A stretch of DNA of 64,000 nucleotides, taken from assembly GCA_904419835.1 (NCBI GenBank), contig CAJFTA010000006.1, positions 14,975-78,974 on the forward strand, given 5' to 3'. The translations under genes and the position numbers were made by a program. The first letter of the stretch is position 1, and each line of letters opens with the position of its first letter. The notes under the pieces are model-generated. The model did not search any database. It had not been told where the DNA came from and was given only the letters and a program-made list of their open reading frames with translations. Origin of the DNA: an uncultured Pseudoflavonifractor sp. GTDB lineage: Bacteria > Bacillota > Clostridia > Oscillospirales > Oscillospiraceae. Of the stretch, positions 8,113 through 15,687 are shown in pieces.

Positions 8113-8141
8113 AGTATACCAAAAAAATACCTCCCTAGCAA
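8113..8141 (-). promoter_or_regulatory. Probable dnaA promoter
   Basis: Minus-strand TTGCTA (8136-8141), 17-bp spacer, TATACT (8113-8118), about 40 bp before the GTG start of dnaA. The hexamers fit the housekeeping sigma consensus well. This placement also argues against the longer dnaA frame. Confidence 0.6.
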
Positions 8142-8258
8142 TGTTTTTTGCGCCTACACATCTTAAAAGAAATAAGTGGGTTTGTGGTATCTCTCTGTAC
8201 ACCCACAAGATATAGTGGGATGGAGAAAATTTTCTTGTTTTTCTTCCAAAAATAGTAG
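8142..8258. other. AT-rich dnaA-rpmH intergenic DNA, possible second origin part
   Basis: This stretch between the divergent dnaA and rpmH promoters is much richer in A/T than the surrounding DNA, with runs such as GAAAATTTTCTTGTTTTTCTT. It contains TTGTGG and CCCACAA motifs in inverted arrangement and GTGGG repeats. In Bacillus the origin is split on both sides of dnaA, so this could be an unwinding or accessory DnaA-binding region. No exact DnaA box is present. No gene is seen here. Confidence 0.4.
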
Positions 8259-8288
8259 TTGACAGGGGATTTTGTTTTCGGTTATAAT
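8259..8288 (+). promoter_or_regulatory. rpmH promoter
   Basis: TTGACA (8259-8264), 18-bp spacer, TATAAT (8283-8288). Both hexamers are perfect sigma-A matches, the strongest promoter seen in the window. It would drive rpmH and probably the rnpA-yidD-yidC-khpB genes, with a leader of about 125 nt before rpmH. Confidence 0.85.
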
Positions 8289-8418
8289 ACCCAGTGCGCT
8301 ATTATACCCGGTTTTGGGGTGTAAAGGCATGGCAATTGACGACCGCGGCCGGGCAAATTTCCGGCCGTTGTGGAGGGCGGCTCCGGCCGCTTTTTAAACG
8401 AACAGGAGGTGTAACACG

Positions 8419-8553
8419 ATGGTTCGTACCTATCAGCCCAAGAAGCGCCAGCGTTCCAAGGAGCACGGATTCCGCAAGCGTATGCGTACCGCCAACGGCC
8501 GCAAGGTCCTGGCCCGCCGCCGTGCGAAGGGCCGCGCCCGCCTGACCCACTAA
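8419..8553 (+). CDS. rpmH: 50S ribosomal protein L34
   Basis: 44-residue, strongly basic protein: it begins [20 protein letters not shown], continues with [19 protein letters not shown] and ends ARLTH, an essentially canonical L34 of normal length. L34 is a small protein of the large ribosomal subunit. AGGAGGTG lies 6-8 bp before the ATG. It is the first gene of the rightward block and lies next to dnaA, as in most bacteria. Confidence 0.98.
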   Translation: MVRTYQPKKRQRSKEHGFRKRMRTANGRKVLARRRAKGRARLTH

Positions 8554-8663
8554 GGTGAAGGCACACAAGGAAATAGGGCTTTATTGAGGGGCGGAGGAGC
8601 TTAATCCTTCCGCCCCTGCGCAGCATACGGACAAATTGGCCCTGTTTTCCCTATTTTCCCGGC

Positions 8664-8685
8664 GGGGAGGGAGTACTCCCTCCCC
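8664..8685. repeat. Perfect 22-bp palindrome between rpmH and rnpA
   Basis: GGGGAGGGAGT followed by its exact complement ACTCCCTCCCC, then AAAACC. A second inverted repeat, GGGGCGGA / TCCGCCCC, lies at about 8585-8613. Both could form RNA hairpins that separate the very abundant rpmH message from rnpA, either as attenuators or processing sites. Neither has a long U-run, so full termination is unlikely. Confidence 0.5.
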
Positions 8686-8714
8686 AAAACCCGTCTCTTA
8701 AAGGAAGGCGCAGC

Positions 8715-9062
8715 ATGGATCACACGGTCTCTCTCAAACTCAATCACGAATTCCGGCGGCTCTACGCCAAGGGAAAGAGCGCCGTGAACCCCTGCATGGC
8801 GGTGTACTGCCGGAAGAACCGGCTGGGCTACAACCGGCTGGGCTTCACCACCGGCACCAAGCTGGGCAAGGCGGTGGTGCGCAACCGTGTCCGCCGCCGG
8901 CTGCGGGAGGTATACCGCACCAACGAGGACAAGATCCGCCCGGGGTACGACATTGTGGTGGTGGCCCGGGTCCGGGCCTGCCACAGCCGGTACGCCGAGC
9001 TGCAGCGGCAGTTCCTCCGCACGGCGGACAAGCTGGGCCTTCTGGAGGGAAGCGGAACATGA
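8715..9062 (+). CDS. rnpA: Ribonuclease P protein component
   Basis: 115-residue basic protein that assists the RNase P RNA in removing tRNA 5' leaders. It contains the expected [21 protein letters not shown]-terminus and the RNP-binding signature [20 protein letters not shown] (the conserved R-N-R-x-(R/K)-R-x-x-R helix), followed by [10 protein letters not shown]. Length and position directly after rpmH are canonical. Its last codons overlap yidD by 4 bp (ATGA), indicating translational coupling. Confidence 0.97.
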   Translation: MDHTVSLKLNHEFRRLYAKGKSAVNPCMAVYCRKNRLGYNRLGFTTGTKLGKAVVRNRVRRRLREVYRTNEDKIRPGYDIVVVARVRACHSRYAELQRQFLRTADKLGLLEGSGT

Positions 9063-9277
9063 AGGGGCTGCTGCTGCGGATGATCCGGTTCTACCGGCGC
9101 AGCATCTCCCCTCTGCGGCCCCCCTGCTGCCGGTTTATCCCCACCTGCTCGGAGTACGCTCTGGAGGCGGTGGAGAAGTACGGCGCGGTCAAGGGCGGGC
9201 TGCTGGCCCTGCGGCGGCTGCTGCGGTGCCACCCATTTCACCGGCAGAAGTCCATTGAGTACGACCCGGTCCCATGA
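9059..9277 (+). CDS. yidD: Membrane insertion efficiency factor YidD
   Basis: 72-residue protein with the complete YidD pattern: [13 protein letters not shown] (amphipathic, membrane-associating), [22 protein letters not shown] with its conserved cysteines, then [16 protein letters not shown]. YidD helps YidC-dependent insertion of inner-membrane proteins. The start overlaps the rnpA stop and the yidC gene follows about 100 bp later, the conserved rnpA-yidD-yidC arrangement. Confidence 0.96.
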   Translation: MKGLLLRMIRFYRRSISPLRPPCCRFIPTCSEYALEAVEKYGAVKGGLLALRRLLRCHPFHRQKSIEYDPVP

Positions 9278-9374
9278 GGCGGTCCGTCCGCCCCGGCGCC
9301 GGGCCGCCCTTTTGGCGTCCTGACGGAGAAAATCCCCCGCTTCAGCCCCGAAAATTCACTTTGGAGGCCATTCA

Positions 9375-10796
9375 ATGCAAGGAATTCAGCTTCTCCTGAC
9401 CCCTTTTGTATGGGTCCTGATGCTCTTTTACGAGCTCTTTGACAACTACGGCGTGGCCCTGATTCTCTTCGCCGTGCTGGTCAAGGTCATTTTGTTCCCC
9501 CTGTCCATCAAGGCCAAGCGGTCCATGATCCAGATGAACATGCTCAACGGCCAGATGCAAAAGCTCCAGAAAATGTACGGCAATAACCGGGACAAGTACA
9601 ATCTGGAGGTTCAGAAGCTCTACGAGAGGGAAAAGGTCAACCCCATGGGCGGCTGCCTTTGGAGCATGCTGCCCGTGCTTATCCTCTTCCCCCTGTACGC
9701 CATTATCCGCCAGCCCCTGACCTACCTGATGAACCTGACCCCCGACGTCATCGCTGAGGTGGCCCAGGTGGTCAACTGGAGCACCGAGGCGGTGGCCCAG
9801 GGCTGGATCCGGGAGGCCGCCGACTTCGTCAACACCGGCTACAACCAGCTGTACCTGGCGTCTCTCATCACCCCGGACAACATCAGCGCCGTCCAGGCCG
9901 TGGCCGAGGGCGCACGGGTTATCAACTTTAACTTCCTGGGCCTGAACCTGGCCCAGATGCCCCAGTGGGAGTTCTGGACCTGGGATGTGGTGGACTGGGC
10001 CCACATCGGATTGTTCCTCATGCCCATTGTGTCCGCCGGATCCGGCCTGCTGTTCTCTCTGATTATGATGAAGACCAACGCGGTCAACAAGCAGAGCCAG
10101 AACGCCGCCGCCAACTCCACCAATAAGACCATGCTCATCATCTCCCCCCTCATGTCCCTGTGGATCGGCTTTGCCATGCCGGCGGGCCTGTCGGTGTACT
10201 GGATCAGCCAGAACGTGCTGTCCATGCTCCAGGAGTTCCTGGCCGGCAAGATCCTGAAAAAGGACTATGAAAAGGCCGCCGTCGAGGCCGCCCGCCGGGA
10301 GGCCGAGGAGAAAGAGGAGGAGAAGCACCGCCGGGAGGAGGAGCGGGCCGAGCGCACCCGCCGCATCGAGGAGGCCAAGCACAACAAGGGCAAGAAGAAG
10401 GGCCCCAAGGCCAAGGATGCGGATGAGAACAAGATTCCCGCCTCTGTCCGTGAGGCCAGCCGGGTGGGCATCCGGGCCTATGCCCGGGGCCGGGCCTACG
10501 ACCCCTACCGCTTCAGCCCCGACGGCCCCACCCCCTACCATGAGCTGGACGGCGCTGTGACCGAGAATGCGGAGGACAAGAAGCTGGAGCGCAAGTCCGA
10601 GCGCCGGGAGGAGGCCGCCCTGGAGGAGGCCGCCGACCAGATGATCGTGGACGAGCTGAAGGCGGAGCAGGCCGTTCAGGTCCCCACCGAGGCCCCTGCC
10701 GGGGACGCCGGCACCACCCAGGCCCCCGGCTTTGAGACTCCCCGCTATGACGCCCCCGACTACGACGCTTCCGCCGAGGACGGAAAGCAGTCCTGA
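9375..10796 (+). CDS. yidC: Membrane protein insertase YidC with long charged tail
   Basis: 473-residue insertase of the Gram-positive (Oxa1/SpoIIIJ) type. Membrane segments near residues 5-30 (LTPFVWVLMLFYELFDNYGVALILF) and about 95-115 (LWSMLPVLILFPLYAII), with further ones around 215-240 and 250-275. The cytoplasmic hairpin KAKRSMIQMNMLNGQMQKLQ contains the conserved arginine region facing the hydrophilic groove. Unlike typical Firmicute YidC there is no lipobox at the N-terminus. After about residue 295 a long charged tail follows (EAARREAEEKEEEKHRREEE, later Lys/Gly-rich and then acidic), about 175 residues in total. TTGGAGG precedes the ATG. It is followed by khpB, as in most Firmicutes. 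Confidence 0.95.
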   Translation: MQGIQLLLTPFVWVLMLFYELFDNYGVALILFAVLVKVILFPLSIKAKRSMIQMNMLNGQMQKLQKMYGNNRDKYNLEVQKLYEREKVNPMGGCLWSMLPVLILFPLYAIIRQPLTYLMNLTPDVIAEVAQVVNWSTEAVAQGWIREAADFVNTGYNQLYLASLITPDNISAVQAVAEGARVINFNFLGLNLAQMPQWEFWTWDVVDWAHIGLFLMPIVSAGSGLLFSLIMMKTNAVNKQSQNAAANSTNKTMLIISPLMSLWIGFAMPAGLSVYWISQNVLSMLQEFLAGKILKKDYEKAAVEAARREAEEKEEEKHRREEERAERTRRIEEAKHNKGKKKGPKAKDADENKIPASVREASRVGIRAYARGRAYDPYRFSPDGPTPYHELDGAVTENAEDKKLERKSERREEAALEEAADQMIVDELKAEQAVQVPTEAPAGDAGTTQAPGFETPRYDAPDYDASAEDGKQS

Positions 10797-10828
10797 TACT
10801 TTTCCTCGAAAAGGAGAGAAAACAGCCC

Positions 10829-11635
10829 ATGCTGAAATATATTGAGAGCACCGGCCGCACTGAGGAGGCCGCCATCGAGGCCGCCCTTCAGAAGCTGGGA
10901 ATGGACCGGGACGACGTATCCGTGGAGGTGCTGGAGCGGGCCAAGACCGGCTTTCTGGGCATCGGCGCCTGCCCGGCCAAGGTGAAGGTGACCTACGAGG
11001 CCCCCGACGAAGAGCCTGCGGAGGAGGAGAGGCCTGCTCAGCCCGCTCCGGCCGCCCCTGTGGCGAAGGAAACGCTCAAGGCGGTCCATGAGGCGCCCGC
11101 CGCCCCTGCCGCGGAGGAGAAGGCCCCCGCAGCGGACAAGCCCGCCCCCGCCCCTGTGGGGGATGACGAGCGCGCCCAGCGCATCCACGCCTTCCTCACC
11201 GGCCTGCTGGCCCACATGGGGTCGGACGCCGTCCCCTCCATCACCCTGGGTGAGGAGAACACCTACGAGGTGGAGCTGCTGGGCGAGCACCTGGGCGGCC
11301 TTATCGGCCGCCGGGGTGAGACCCTGGACGCCATCCAGCAGCTGACCAATTACGCCGTGAACCACGGCCAGTCCCACCGGGTCCGGGTCCACGTGGACGC
11401 CGAGGGCTACCGGGCCAAGCGGGAGGAGAGCCTGACCCGCCTGGCTCAGAAGGTGGCGGGCAAGGTAGTCAAGTACCGCAGGAATGTGACCCTGGAGCCC
11501 ATGAACGCCTATGAGCGCCATGTCATCCACACCGCCCTCCAGGACTACCCCGACGTGACCACCTACTCCACCGGTACCGAGCCCAACCGCCGCACCGTGG
11601 TGGCCTACAGCCGGGGCGAGCACCGGGGCGCGTAA
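10829..11635 (+). CDS. khpB: RNA-binding protein KhpB (Jag/EloR)
   Basis: 268-residue protein with the Jag architecture: N-terminal Jag_N domain (1-55, EYIESTGRTEEAA-like start MLKYIESTGRTEEAAIEAAL, ending VKVTYE), an Ala/Pro/Glu-rich linker (about 56-110), a KH domain around GGLIGRRGETLDAIQQLTNY, and a C-terminal R3H domain containing MNAYERHVIHTALQDYPDVTTYSTGTEPNRR. KhpB pairs with KhpA and binds RNA to influence cell elongation and sporulation in Firmicutes. The gap to yidC is 32 bp with a GGAGAGAA ribosome site, so they are co-transcribed. Confidence 0.95.
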   Translation: MLKYIESTGRTEEAAIEAALQKLGMDRDDVSVEVLERAKTGFLGIGACPAKVKVTYEAPDEEPAEEERPAQPAPAAPVAKETLKAVHEAPAAPAAEEKAPAADKPAPAPVGDDERAQRIHAFLTGLLAHMGSDAVPSITLGEENTYEVELLGEHLGGLIGRRGETLDAIQQLTNYAVNHGQSHRVRVHVDAEGYRAKREESLTRLAQKVAGKVVKYRRNVTLEPMNAYERHVIHTALQDYPDVTTYSTGTEPNRRTVVAYSRGEHRGA

Positions 11636-11647
11636 TTTCATACAGAA

Positions 11648-11884
11648 CACGGAGACGCGGGGGACAGGAGTCCCCCGCGTCAGTCTGTCGAAAAAGTGGC
11701 TTCCGCCACTTTTTCGAAGGAGCTTCATGAAATTTTCACCTCGATTTCTGATGAAATTGTCGGCAAAAATTTCATGAGTTCATTTGATTCCGTCATCTGC
11801 GGATGACGGAACTCTGCGAGGCTTCCCCTTCTGGGAGGTTTTTCGACACGCTGACGCGGGGGACAGGAGTCCCCCGCGTTTTTT
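11648..11884. repeat. Nested palindromes between khpB and the AIM24 gene, with terminators
   Basis: Five inverted repeats lie in 230 bp. The hairpin ACGCGGGGGAC-AGGA-GTCCCCCGCGT occurs twice (11655-11680 and 11854-11879); the second is followed by a T-run and is a good plus-strand terminator. Its outer flanks are inverted relative to each other (CGTCAGTCTGTCGAAAAAG after copy 1; TTTTTCGACACGCTGACG before copy 2). Between them are TCGAAAAAGTGG-CTTC-CGCCACTTTTTCGA (11688-11717), TCATGAAATTTT paired with AAAATTTCATGA (about 11725-11776) and TCCGTCATC-TGC-GATGACGGA (11789-11810). No gene is visible. It may be a terminator duplicated as an inverted pair, or a small MITE-like insertion. Confidence 0.7.
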
Positions 11885-11904
11885 CACATGGAAATATAGA
11901 GGGC

Positions 11905-11933
11905 TTGACGTCCGCACCCCGCCCGGCTATGAT
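11905..11933 (+). promoter_or_regulatory. Probable promoter of the AIM24-family gene
   Basis: TTGACG (11905-11910), 17-bp spacer, TATGAT (11928-11933), about 80 bp before the ATG at 12015. It lies immediately after the terminator of the upstream block, so the gene should be an independent unit. Confidence 0.7.
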
Positions 11934-12014
11934 GGAGGTACAGCCCGCCTCTGCGGGAAGCGGAGCCCGGCGGAGGGAAAGCCGCCGGGGCCAAAACAGA
12001 AAGGGGAGCGCGCC

Positions 12015-12785
12015 ATGTACGAGATTTCCAACTTTCAGAACAACGACGATGTGAAAACCCTGACCTCCATGGGACCCTTTACGGTGATCGAATATCAGCG
12101 CGACCTGAGCGTCCTGCCCGGGGACGCCCAGATGGCCTATTACTGCAACGCCATGAATGTGCGCAAGCGGCAGGTCATCTGCGACCTGAGCAAGGCCAAC
12201 ATCACCCTTCAGGCCGGAGCCATGCAGTGGATGCTGGGCAATGTAAACGCCACCACCGGCATCAAGGGCGTGGGGGACCTGTTCGGCAAGGCCGTGCGGG
12301 GCAGGGTTACCGGCGAGTCGGCCATTAAGCCGGAGTACACCGGCGACGGCCTGCTGGTGCTGGAGCCCACCTACAAGCATATTGTTCTGCTGGACCTGCG
12401 GGAGTGGAACGGCTCGGTGGTGCTGGACGACGGCCTGTTCCTGGCCTGCGACTCCAATCTGAAGCACAAGGCGGTCATGCGCTCCAACATCTCCTCTGCG
12501 GCAGCGGGCGGCGAGGGGCTGTTCAACCTGGGCATCATGGGCGAGGGCGTGCTCTGCCTGGAGTCGGAGTGCCCCAGGGAGGAGATGGTGGAGATCACCC
12601 TCCACAACGATGTGCTGAAGATTGACGGCAACATGGCCGTGGCCTGGAGCGGCAGCCTGGACTTTACGGTGGAGCGGTCGGGCAAGAGCCTCATCGGTTC
12701 GGCGGCCTCCGGCGAGGGACTGGTCAATGTGTACCGGGGCAGCGGCAAGGTGCTGATGGCCCCAGTGATCCACGGCTTTGCGTAA
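12015..12785 (+). CDS. AIM24 family protein (TIGR00266-type)
   Basis: 256-residue soluble protein of the AIM24/DUF124 family, which forms a double-stranded beta fold. Recognisable features are the glycine-rich LGNVNATTGIKGVGDLFGKAVRGRVTGESA region, the EPTYKHIVLLDL strand, the DDGLFLACDSNL segment (family consensus V-x-x-G-x-x-L-A), EGLFNLGIMGEGVLCLES and a final SGEGLVNVYRGSGKVLMAP. A strong ribosome site (AAGGGGAG) precedes the ATG. The biochemical function of bacterial AIM24 proteins is unknown. It is flanked by its own promoter and a bidirectional terminator. Confidence 0.85.
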   Translation: MYEISNFQNNDDVKTLTSMGPFTVIEYQRDLSVLPGDAQMAYYCNAMNVRKRQVICDLSKANITLQAGAMQWMLGNVNATTGIKGVGDLFGKAVRGRVTGESAIKPEYTGDGLLVLEPTYKHIVLLDLREWNGSVVLDDGLFLACDSNLKHKAVMRSNISSAAAGGEGLFNLGIMGEGVLCLESECPREEMVEITLHNDVLKIDGNMAVAWSGSLDFTVERSGKSLIGSAASGEGLVNVYRGSGKVLMAPVIHGFA

Positions 12786-12796
12786 TATCCCTGCAA

Positions 12797-12830
12797 AAAC
12801 GCGGCGTCTCAAGAACGAGACGCCGCGTTT
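12797..12830. terminator. Bidirectional terminator between AIM24 gene and ricT
   Basis: AAACGCGGCGTCTC-AAGAAC-GAGACGCCGCGTTT, a perfect 14-bp stem, with T-rich tracts on both sides. It serves the convergent AIM24-family gene and ricT. Confidence 0.85.
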
Positions 12831-12839
12831 CTATCTTTT

Positions 12840-14225
12840 TTATGCCTGGGGCGCGGGGGGATTGCCGCCGCCCTCCCCCTTGGGCCGGGGACGGTACCGG
12901 CGGTGGCGGTGCCGGGTGGGCTTTTTCTCGCCGCCCTCGGCGGCTGGCGCCGGGCTCACTGCCTCGGCGGGCTTGGCCTTGGGCTGCTGGGCCTGCTGCG
13001 GGGGGCGCTCCTGACGGGGCCTGTCCCCCCTGGGCTTCTGCTGGGGCCTGTCCGCCCGCTTCTCCTGGCGGGGCTTGCCCTCGGGCAGGGCCCTGGACTC
13101 CTGTCTCTTCTGTTCCCCGCGCCTGGGCTCCTGCTTTTTCTGGGGCCTGCCCTCCTGGTTCTGGCGGGGGGGCTGCTCGCTCCTGCCCTCGCCGCCCTTG
13201 TTCCGGCCGCGGCCGCGGCTCCGGCCGGACTTGGCCCCCTCCGCCTGCTTCTCCTCTCCGGTTTGCACAGAGGCGGTGAGTCCCAGGCCGGTGAGGGCGG
13301 TGCCCAGGCTGCTGCGCAGCTTCTCCTCCGGGTCCTCGGGGGGCGGCGTCACCTTGCGCAGCTTGGCCAGCTCCTCGGGCGGCGGGGCCACGTACCCCTC
13401 CGGCCGCTTGCCCTTGCCGTTGCGCACCACGCAGATCTCGCAGTTGTGGAAGCAGCGGGGGGACTCGGGCGCGTCGTCCAGCCGGACCTTCACCGTCTCC
13501 CGCAGCAGGTTTACCTGGGACACGGTGCCCACGCCCTCGGGCGTCTCCACAAAGCTCTCGTTCTTGGGCATCCGCTTCACCGCGTCCTCATAGGCGTCCT
13601 GCTCGTACTTCAGGCAGCACATGAGCCGCCCGCAGGTGCCCGAGATTTTTGTGGGGTTGAGGGACAGGCTCTGGGTCTTGGCCATCTTGATGGACACGGG
13701 CTGGAAGTCGTCCAGGAAGGAGGCGCAGCAGAAGGGACGGCCGCAGATGCCCAGGCCGCCCAGCATTTTGGCCTCGTCCCGGACGCCGATCTGCCGCAGC
13801 TCAATGCGGGTGTGGAACACGCCGGCCAGGTCCTTCACCAGGGCGCGGAAGTCCACCCGCCCCTCGCTGGTGAAGAAGAAGAGAATTTTATTTCCCTCGA
13901 AGTTGTACTCCACCTCCACCAGCTTCATGTCCAGCCCGTGATCGGCGATCTTCTCCTGGCAGATCTGGAAGGCCTTCTTCTCCTTTTCCCGGTTGCGGGC
14001 CACGGTGTCCAGATCTTTTTCGGTGGCGATGCGCACCAGGGGGCGGAGGGGGGCCACCACGCTCTCGTCCTCCACCATGGTGTTGCCCTTGACGCACTCG
14101 CCGTACTCAATGCCCCGGGAGGTCTCGATGATGACGCCCTGTCCGGCCCGGACCTGGGTGCCCCTGGGGTCGAAGTAGTACTCCTTACCTCCGCTCTTGA
14201 AGCGGACGCTGATGATTTCGGTCAT
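12840..14225 (-). CDS. ricT: PSP1-domain protein RicT (YaaT) with long basic tail
   Basis: 461 residues. Residues 1-270 are a standard RicT/YaaT: MTEIISVRFKSGGKEYYFDP, PSP1 core with RGIEYGECVKG, FFFTSEGRVDFRALVKDLAGVFHTRIELRQIGVRDEAKMLGGLGICGRPFCCASFL and SGTCGRLMCCLKYE. The cysteine clusters GICGRPFCC, CGRLMCC and CFHNCEIC match those that bind Fe-S in the RicA/RicF/RicT complex. In Bacillus that complex acts with RNase Y in mRNA processing and affects sporulation. The tail (about 295-461) is rich in Arg, Gln, Pro and Gly, unlike the about 275-residue Bacillus protein, and resembles RNA-binding disordered tails. It is preceded by holB and darA, the conserved order. Confidence 0.95.
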   Translation of the reverse strand: MTEIISVRFKSGGKEYYFDPRGTQVRAGQGVIIETSRGIEYGECVKGNTMVEDESVVAPLRPLVRIATEKDLDTVARNREKEKKAFQICQEKIADHGLDMKLVEVEYNFEGNKILFFFTSEGRVDFRALVKDLAGVFHTRIELRQIGVRDEAKMLGGLGICGRPFCCASFLDDFQPVSIKMAKTQSLSLNPTKISGTCGRLMCCLKYEQDAYEDAVKRMPKNESFVETPEGVGTVSQVNLLRETVKVRLDDAPESPRCFHNCEICVVRNGKGKRPEGYVAPPPEELAKLRKVTPPPEDPEEKLRSSLGTALTGLGLTASVQTGEEKQAEGAKSGRSRGRGRNKGGEGRSEQPPRQNQEGRPQKKQEPRRGEQKRQESRALPEGKPRQEKRADRPQQKPRGDRPRQERPPQQAQQPKAKPAEAVSPAPAAEGGEKKPTRHRHRRYRPRPKGEGGGNPPAPQA

Positions 14226-14313
14226 AGGTACCTCCAGCGCCCACCTGGGCGCACGTTCAGAATAAGCCTTCCCCCTGGGGGGAAAGCGGTCCGCAGGGCC
14301 GGATGATGGGAAA

Positions 14314-15309
14314 TCATCCCCGGCAGCGGACCAGGCCGGCGCACAGCCAGCCGGCCAGGTGCCCGGCGCCTACGTTAAAGGTACAGGCGGCGCGCAGCCG
14401 CTCCAGCACGTCCGTGGCGGCGAGCATGGCCCTGGGAGACAGGGCCCGGGCTGCCTGTGCGGCGGCGGAGCGGCGGTCGGGGTCGGCCTCGCCGCAGTCC
14501 CCGCCGGCGCGGAGCACCAGGGCGTGGCGCAGCAGCAGAATCCCCTCGGAGAAGAGCGCGGACAGACTGTCCCGGTCCCACTTCTCCAGGGAGATACAGA
14601 ATTCCATCCATGCCAGCTCGTCCCCGGCGGAGAGCCGGGCAATGAGCTCGGGCGCTGCGCTGCGGGCCTGGACGCCGGTATCCCCGGCGCCCTCCAGCTC
14701 TGCCACGGCCCGGCCCAGCAGGCCCTCGCACCGGCGGGCCGCCCGGACAATGTCCTCCCGGGCCCTGTCCGGGTATCTGCGGGCGAGCCAGTCCTCCGCC
14801 TGGGCCTCGGTCACCGGCGACAGCGCCAGCGTCTCGCACCGGGACCGGACGGTCTGGAGCAGGGCGGCGGCGTTGTCGGTGAGGAGGAGGAAGGCGGCGT
14901 AGGGCGGTCCCTCCTCCAGCAGCTTGAGCATGGCGTTCTGGGCGCTGGCGTTCATGGTCTGGGCGTTTTCCAGAATGTACACCTTGCGCCCGGCCTCGTT
15001 GGGGCGGACGTAGGCGTCGGCCCGGACAGCCCGGACCTGGGCCACAGTGATGTCCTTGCCGTCATCCCCGACGGCGGAGATATCCGGGTGAATGCCCCCC
15101 ATGGCCTTGCGGCAGTCGGGGCAGGAGAGGCAGGGCCTGTCCCCCTGCTCACGGCATACAAAGGCGGCGGCCAGGAGCCGGGCCAGGGTGCGCTTGCCGC
15201 TCCCGGCCGGGCCGCTGAGGATGTATGCGTGGGACAGGCCACGGCGGGCGGTCTGGGCCTCCAGCTGCCCCTTGAGGGCGGCGTTGCCCGCCAGAAGGCG
15301 CAGGTTCAT
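14314..15309 (-). CDS. holB: DNA polymerase III delta-prime subunit
   Basis: 331-residue clamp-loader subunit. AAA+ features: LLAGNAALKGQLEAQTARRGLSHAYILSGPAGSGKRTLARLL with a Walker A variant GPAGSGKRT, a zinc module CLSCPDC (with an upstream Cys), and the conserved SAQNAMLKLLEEGP followed by LLTDNAAALLQTVRSRC, where the S-R-C motif is typical of delta-prime/gamma. It assists loading of the DnaN clamp. The ATG shares a base with the darA stop (TGATG), so translation is coupled. Order ricT-holB-darA matches Bacillus yaaT-holB-(yaaR)-yaaQ apart from missing yaaR. Confidence 0.93.
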   Translation of the reverse strand: MNLRLLAGNAALKGQLEAQTARRGLSHAYILSGPAGSGKRTLARLLAAAFVCREQGDRPCLSCPDCRKAMGGIHPDISAVGDDGKDITVAQVRAVRADAYVRPNEAGRKVYILENAQTMNASAQNAMLKLLEEGPPYAAFLLLTDNAAALLQTVRSRCETLALSPVTEAQAEDWLARRYPDRAREDIVRAARRCEGLLGRAVAELEGAGDTGVQARSAAPELIARLSAGDELAWMEFCISLEKWDRDSLSALFSEGILLLRHALVLRAGGDCGEADPDRRSAAAQAARALSPRAMLAATDVLERLRAACTFNVGAGHLAGWLCAGLVRCRG

Positions 15310-15632
15310 CAGACGCGCTCGAACCGCTCGATGTCCACCACGAAGATGGTGGCGCCGCCCACCAGCACCTCCACCGGCATGGAGGGGTAGTACCCGTAGC
15401 TCATCTCGGTGGTGGTGGGGATCAGCTCCTTGCGGCTGTGGGAGTGCTCCTTGATAATATCAATCACGGCCTGGACCTTTTCCTCGTCCACGCCCACCAT
15501 GATGGTCACGTTGCCCGCCATGAGGAAGCCGCCGGTGGTGGACAGCTTGGTGGAGGAGAAGCCCGCTTTGGTCAGGGCCTGGGTGACGGCGTTGGCGTCG
15601 TCCCGGTTGATGATGGCAAGAATCAGTTTCAT
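15309..15632 (-). CDS. darA: Cyclic di-AMP receptor DarA (YaaQ, PII-like)
   Basis: 107-residue PII-like protein. Start MKLILAIINRDDANAVTQAL; the family-defining KLSTTGGFLMAGNVTIMVGVDEEKV loop and GYYPSMPVEVLVGGATIFVVDIERF end match DarA/PstA, which binds the second messenger c-di-AMP. The start at 15632 is chosen because it has an AGGAGGGATTACC ribosome site and matches the usual N-terminus; the open frame upstream is spurious. It is downstream of the decarboxylase-family gene and overlaps holB by one base. Its downstream partner is unknown in all species. Confidence 0.95.
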   Translation of the reverse strand: MKLILAIINRDDANAVTQALTKAGFSSTKLSTTGGFLMAGNVTIMVGVDEEKVQAVIDIIKEHSHSRKELIPTTTEMSYGYYPSMPVEVLVGGATIFVVDIERFERV

Positions 15633-15687
15633 GGTAATCCCTCCTAAAGGAACAGTGAGCGAGAGGGCGGGCCTGCCTGCCACACAC

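Noticed and set aside
8560..8714. tRNA or small RNA gene between rpmH and rnpA
   Set aside because: No cloverleaf or CCA end; only two hairpins, which fit processing or attenuation.
14266..14285. Further copy of repeat family 1 near ricT
   Set aside because: Only the GCCTTCCCCC/GGGGGGAA end hairpin is present; none of the other landmarks, so it is at most a fragment.
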